The translations under genes and the position numbers were made by a program. 9,791 bases of DNA, taken from positions 1-9,791 of the forward strand of contig JBCBFU010000075.1 in the NCBI GenBank assembly GCA_038527375.1, written 5' to 3'. Below the pieces are notes generated by a model that worked only from the letters and a program-made list of their open reading frames with translations, was not told the DNA's origin and did no database searches. Source of the DNA: Shimia_B sp038527375 (GTDB lineage: Bacteria; Pseudomonadota; Alphaproteobacteria; Rhodobacterales; Rhodobacteraceae). Of this stretch, positions 7,293 through 9,791 are shown piece after piece; position 1 is the stretch's first letter; the number at the start of each line of letters is the position of its first letter.

Positions 7293-7516
7293 GGTCCTGC
7301 CTGTCTGTTTGGATGAGCCTTGGAGCAAAAGGCTTAAGCGAGTCTTAGTGCCGCGTGCGGGGGTCTACAAGGGCGGCCCCTTGGTGGCCCGATGGTGGTC
7401 CCGTGGTGACTCAATTGACCGCTCCGCGATCCGGCCACCTCTGCTAACGGCAATTTATGTAAGCTGTGACTTACTCTCGTTGACATAATGTCAATATTGA
7501 CTTACGCAAGACTCCC
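7293..7516. promoter_or_regulatory. Divergent regulatory region between clpP and the ArsR-SRPBCC gene
   Basis: This 224-bp gap carries the promoters of both genes. The 7441-7510 half is markedly more AT-rich than its surroundings and contains the palindromes listed separately. A third TTGAC half-site lies at 7415-7419 within TCAATTGA (7411-7418). TGGTG occurs three times with an 11-bp period (7382, 7393, 7404) in TGGTGGCCCGA, TGGTGGTCCCG and TGGTGACTC. For clpP, a weak TTGTAG and TAAGAC pair with a 17-bp spacer exists on the minus strand about 50-90 bp before the ATG, but it matches the consensus poorly. Confidence 0.6.
7480..7501. promoter_or_regulatory. Nested palindromic operator overlapping a consensus -35 (TTGACA)
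   Basis: TTGACAT-A-ATGTCAA (7480-7494) is a perfect 15-bp palindrome, and GTCAATATTGAC (7490-7501) is a perfect 12-bp palindrome sharing its right half. This gives three TTGAC half-sites in 22 bp. The left half contains TTGACA, a perfect -35 hexamer; a 17-bp spacer leads to TACGCA (7503-7508), a poor -10, just before the ATG at 7517. TGACTTAC also occurs twice, 31 bp apart (7467-7474 and 7498-7505), and GTAAG and CTTAC (7459-7463, 7470-7474) form a further inverted repeat. A winged-helix dimer such as the adjacent ArsR-type protein is the likely ligand, which would give autorepression; that link is inference. Confidence 0.6.
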
Positions 7517-8344
7517 ATGAACCCTGACCCAACATCCCCTTGTAAGGACGCGATCTTTGCGGCCCTCGCCGATGGCAACCGGCGCAAGATCATCGACGAT
7601 CTCCGCGCGGGGCCGCAGCCGGTGGGAACGCTGGCCGCCAGCCTGCCCATTTCGCGGCCTGCGGTCTCCCAACACCTCAAGGTGCTCTCGGATGCGGGCC
7701 TGCTGGAGTGTCAACAGATCGGCACACGCCGGCTCTACCGTCTGTCCAACGCAGGGGTGCGCGCGCTCAAAGACTATATCGACACGCTTTGGGACGACGC
7801 GCTCTCCGCCTTTTCCGCCTACGCCACCCAACACGCTGCCAAAATGTCCAAGGAGGCCGCCATGTCGCTCGATCCCGTTGTGAAAACCCTGTCAGTGCCT
7901 GTCACACCGCAAGAGGCGTTTACGCTCTTCACGGTCAAGATGGCCGATTGGTGGCCGCTCGACAGCCATTCGCTCACGGCCAATGAAGACACCGCACCCG
8001 GGAAAGTGCCCGACGCGCTCCACATCGACCCACGCAAGGGCGGGCTGATCGAGGAGACCAAACCCGACGGCACGCGCCACCCCTGGGGCACGATCACCGC
8101 GTGGGAGCCGGGCGACCGCTTTGCCATGACCTGGCATGTGGGCCGGCCGGAGGCCGAGGCGACCTTCCTCGATGTCCGGTTCGAGGCGCAAGGTACCGGC
8201 ACACGCATCACGCTGATCCACGACGGATGGGCGGTCCTGGGCGATCAGGGTCCCGCGATGCGCGGTGGCTACTTCACCGGTTGGGACCTCGTCTTTGGTC
8301 AGTGCTTTGCACAGGCCTGCGGGGCCATGACACCCGCCGAATAG
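7517..8344 (+). CDS. ArsR-type transcriptional regulator fused to an SRPBCC (AHSA1-like) domain
   Basis: A 275-residue two-domain protein. Residues 10-100 form an ArsR/SmtB-like winged helix: AIFAALADGNRRKIIDDLR, recognition helix region ISRPAVSQHLKVLSDAGLLE (45-64) and wing IGTRRLYRLS (68-77). No ELCVCDL-type metal motif is present and the domain has only C9 and C65, so metal sensing is not supported. Residues from about 116 form an SRPBCC/AHSA1 domain: SVPVTPQEAFTLFT, a WW pair in ADWWPLDSH, HPWGTITAWEPGDRFAMTWH, and the ending HDGWAVLGD...YFTGWDLVF. Such domains bind hydrophobic ligands or assist Hsp90-type chaperones. A ligand-responsive repressor is the natural inference. The two modules are often separate neighbouring genes, and the junction here keeps an internal ribosome binding site. 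No Shine-Dalgarno precedes the ATG at 7517. Confidence 0.88.
   Translation: MNPDPTSPCKDAIFAALADGNRRKIIDDLRAGPQPVGTLAASLPISRPAVSQHLKVLSDAGLLECQQIGTRRLYRLSNAGVRALKDYIDTLWDDALSAFSAYATQHAAKMSKEAAMSLDPVVKTLSVPVTPQEAFTLFTVKMADWWPLDSHSLTANEDTAPGKVPDALHIDPRKGGLIEETKPDGTRHPWGTITAWEPGDRFAMTWHVGRPEAEATFLDVRFEAQGTGTRITLIHDGWAVLGDQGPAMRGGYFTGWDLVFGQCFAQACGAMTPAE
7850..7864 (+). promoter_or_regulatory. Strong internal ribosome binding site and ATG at the domain junction of the ArsR-SRPBCC gene
   Basis: AAGGAGG (7850-7856) is followed after 5 bases by an in-frame ATG (7862-7864, Met116), exactly where the SRPBCC domain begins. This is the best Shine-Dalgarno match in the gene and much better than anything before the annotated start. 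It could produce a free 160-residue SRPBCC protein besides the fusion. Confidence 0.5.
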
Positions 8345-8403
8345 CGACACGTCTGTCGGCGCGGCGCGGCGGATCGCGCAGTTGCCGCGCGTGGCCGCCC
8401 GCC

Positions 8404-8409
8404 TAGGTC
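8404..8409 (+). promoter_or_regulatory. Candidate -10 element of the photolyase-like gene, implying a leaderless transcript
   Basis: TAGGTC lies 6 bases before the ATG at 8416, with TTGCCG (8382-8387) 16 bp upstream as a -35 candidate. As with aat, transcription would start at about the first codon. It lies in the 71-bp gap after the ArsR-SRPBCC gene, so this gene may be expressed independently of that one. A small hairpin CGACA-CGTC-TGTCG (8345-8358) directly follows the upstream stop. Confidence 0.35.
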
Positions 8410-8415
8410 CGGGGC

Positions 8416-9612
8416 ATGATCGAATTTGCACCCACCCGCACCGCCGCGCTCGAACGCCTGTCCGACTTCGCCCCCCATGCGGGCCGCGACTATGCGTCCC
8501 TGCGCAATTATGACCTGGGCCACGAAGGCCACCCGCATGTCTCGACGCTGTCTCCTTACGTGCGCCACCGCGCGTTGACCGAAGGTGAAGTGCTCGACGC
8601 CGTCCTTGGCCGCTTCTCGCTCTCCAGCGCCGAGAAATTCGTGCAAGAGGTCTATTGGCGGACCTATTGGAAAGGCTGGCTGCAACTGCGCCGCCCGGTC
8701 TGGCGCCAATATACCGACGGCGTGCACCGCGCCTGGAACGAGGTGCAGACCCAAGGCGGGCTGCGCCGCGAATGGGAGGCCGCCTGCAAGGGCGAGACCG
8801 GCATCGACGGCTTCGACGCCTGGGCGCGCGAGCTGGTGGATACGGGCTATCTCCACAATCACGCGCGCATGTGGTTCGCCTCGATCTGGATTTTCACCCT
8901 GCGATTGCCGTGGGAGCTTGGGGCCGATTTCTTCCTGCGCCATCTGCTGGACGGCGATCCCGCCTCCAACACGCTCAGCTGGCGCTGGGTCGCGGGGCTG
9001 CAAACACAGGGCAAGACCTATCTGGCGCGCACCTCCAACATCGCGAAATACACCCGCGAACGCTTCCGCCCCACACATCAACTGGCGACCGAGGCCCCGG
9101 CCCTGGCCGGCGCACCGCACCCCGACCGCCAGCCCTTCCACCCCGGTGGCACGCCCGACGCGGACAAACCCACCGTGCTGATCCTGCACGAGGATGACCT
9201 GTCGCCGGGCTATGTGCTGGACAAGGTCGAGGTGACGGCGACTGCCGTCGTGACCAATGCGGATCGGCGCAGCCCGCTCGATGTCTCGCCCGGGGTCAAG
9301 GACTTCACCCGCGACCTGACACAAGACGCCGTCGACCGCTACGGCCCCCGTCTGGGATCCGTATCGTGGATCGACGCAGGCGACGTGCAGGGCTTCGCCG
9401 CCGACCATGGCGCGACCCAGATCGTCAGCCCCTACGCGCCCGAAGGCTGGGTGTCCGACGCGCTGAATGACGCCCATGGCGACATCTCCGTGGTCCCGGT
9501 GTTGCGGGACTATGACGCGCAGGCCTGGCCCTATGCGACGGCGGGGTTCTTTAAATTCAAGTCGGCGATCCCGAAACTCGTGGCCGCGCGCAAGGGCTTG
9601 CAGGCCGCTTGA
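8416..9612 (+). CDS. Photolyase/cryptochrome-related FAD-binding protein with reversed domain order
   Basis: A 398-residue protein. The N-terminal part (about 25-215) is a photolyase FAD-binding domain: HVSTLSPYVRHRALTEGEV (41-59), EKFVQEVYWRTYWKGW (73-88), ELVDTGYLHNHARMWFAS (139-156) and DGDPASNTLSWRW (179-191). The FAD-contacting aspartates of the DGD motif and tryptophans W81, W166, W189 and W191 are kept. Thr186 stands where CPD photolyases have the Asn facing flavin N5. There is no antenna domain in front. Instead residues 251-395 look like the alpha/beta antenna domain placed at the C-terminus: PTVLILHEDDLSPGYVL, WIDAGDVQGFAADHGATQIVSPYAP, VVPVLRDYD, and an ending FFKFKSAIP like the segment that normally leads into the FAD domain. 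Only one cysteine is present, so it is not an iron-sulfur photolyase. DNA repair or photoreception cannot be decided. Confidence 0.85.
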   Translation: MIEFAPTRTAALERLSDFAPHAGRDYASLRNYDLGHEGHPHVSTLSPYVRHRALTEGEVLDAVLGRFSLSSAEKFVQEVYWRTYWKGWLQLRRPVWRQYTDGVHRAWNEVQTQGGLRREWEAACKGETGIDGFDAWARELVDTGYLHNHARMWFASIWIFTLRLPWELGADFFLRHLLDGDPASNTLSWRWVAGLQTQGKTYLARTSNIAKYTRERFRPTHQLATEAPALAGAPHPDRQPFHPGGTPDADKPTVLILHEDDLSPGYVLDKVEVTATAVVTNADRRSPLDVSPGVKDFTRDLTQDAVDRYGPRLGSVSWIDAGDVQGFAADHGATQIVSPYAPEGWVSDALNDAHGDISVVPVLRDYDAQAWPYATAGFFKFKSAIPKLVAARKGLQAA

Positions 9613-9697
9613 ACGTCAGACGCAGCACCCCGGGATATTTTCTGCCAGAAGAAGGGGCGGGCTTGTTCTCGGTCATTGGCTGAAGTCTAAGTCGGGC
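9613..9697. other. Short spacer before the CoA-transferase gene
   Basis: An 85-bp gap holding the second copy of the dispersed element (9628-9660). The remaining 37 bp up to the ATG show no clear Shine-Dalgarno sequence or promoter, and no T-tract terminator follows the photolyase-like gene. Confidence 0.5.
9628..9660 (-). repeat. Dispersed intergenic element, copy 2
   Basis: The reverse complement matches 2302-2334 at 23 of 33 positions, with the blocks CCTTCTTCTGGC and AAATATC. On the plus strand it reads GATATTTTCTGCCAGAAGAAGG, 15 bases after the photolyase-like stop and about 40 bases before the next start. Both copies have the same orientation relative to the gene they precede. Confidence 0.5.
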
Positions 9698-9791
9698 ATG
9701 TCGGATGATGCGCCTCTCTCAGGTCTCAAGGTCGTGGAACTTGCCCGTGTCCTCGCGGGCCCGTGGATCGGGCAAACGCTGGCCGATCTGG
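9698..9791 (+). CDS. CoA-transferase family III (CaiB/BaiF type), 5' end only
   Basis: The first 31 codons before the window ends. The sequence LSGLKVVELARVLAGPWIGQ followed by TLADL matches the N-terminus of class III CoA-transferases such as CaiB and formyl-CoA transferase, in which the stretch leads to the LGADVIKVE motif. Members move CoA between carboxylic acids through an aspartyl-CoA intermediate; that Asp lies beyond the window edge. The substrate cannot be told from this fragment. The ATG at 9698 fits the family start and there is no strong ribosome binding site. Confidence 0.85.
   Translation, partial: MSDDAPLSGLKVVELARVLAGPWIGQTLADL

Noticed and set aside
7517..7816. Metal sensing by the ArsR-type domain
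   Set aside because: No CxC or ELCVCDL motif is present and the two cysteines are far apart, so the family name should not be read as metal response here.
8345..8358. A terminator after the ArsR-SRPBCC gene (CGACA-CGTC-TGTCG)
   Set aside because: The stem is only 5 bp and no T-tract follows.
8299..9477. A 392-codon open frame antisense to the photolyase-like gene
   Set aside because: The sense frame carries clear FAD-domain motifs; the antisense frame has none and no start signal.
8416..9612. An iron-sulfur bacterial cryptochrome/photolyase (PhrB or CryB type)
   Set aside because: That group needs four cysteines for a [4Fe-4S] cluster; this protein has one.

Overview
The window is a high-GC, gene-dense piece of chromosome that reads as an alphaproteobacterium, most likely Rhodobacterales (Roseobacter group). 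The main reasons are a bacterial NDUFA12 homologue of complex I followed by an mlaD-type gene and a DUF2155 gene and facing aat (an order I associate with this group), and an accBC pair with an EAMKTMN biotin site. This placement is inference; no rRNA or other phylogenetic marker is present.

Layout. 1-1711 (+): 3' end of accB and complete accC, overlapping by one base (biotin carrier and biotin carboxylase of acetyl-CoA carboxylase). 1764-2264 (-): a small three-cysteine DUF523/TudS-like protein. 2265-2421: divergent intergenic region with two perfect hairpins and a dispersed sequence element. 2422-3069 (+): aat, leucyl/phenylalanyl-tRNA-protein transferase. 3033-6407 (-): a tight run clpX, VOC protein, RidA-family protein, NDUFA12, mlaD-like, DUF2155, listed in order of transcription; its last gene overlaps the end of aat tail to tail. 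6408-6668: clpP/clpX spacer with a terminator-like hairpin after clpP. 6669-7292 (-): clpP. 7293-7516: divergent regulatory region with nested palindromes. 7517-8344 (+): an ArsR-type repressor fused to an SRPBCC/AHSA1 domain. 8416-9612 (+): a photolyase/cryptochrome-related flavoprotein with its two domains in reversed order. 9698-end (+): start of a CoA-transferase family III gene.

Functional links. aat belongs to the Leu/Phe N-degron pathway, whose substrates are degraded by ClpAP or a similar protease, and clpP/clpX are about 3 kb away, so a proteolysis theme is present, although no clpA or clpS is in view. The ArsR-SRPBCC gene and the photolyase-like gene are co-directional 71 bp apart and may be co-expressed, though the second has its own candidate promoter. 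Most other genes are ordinary housekeeping genes.

The observations most worth a second look are the domain-swapped photolyase-like protein, the strong internal ribosome binding site inside the ArsR-SRPBCC fusion, the palindromic operator overlapping a consensus -35 upstream of it, and a sequence element shared by two intergenic regions 7.3 kb apart. I see no mobile element, CRISPR array, tRNA or rRNA.
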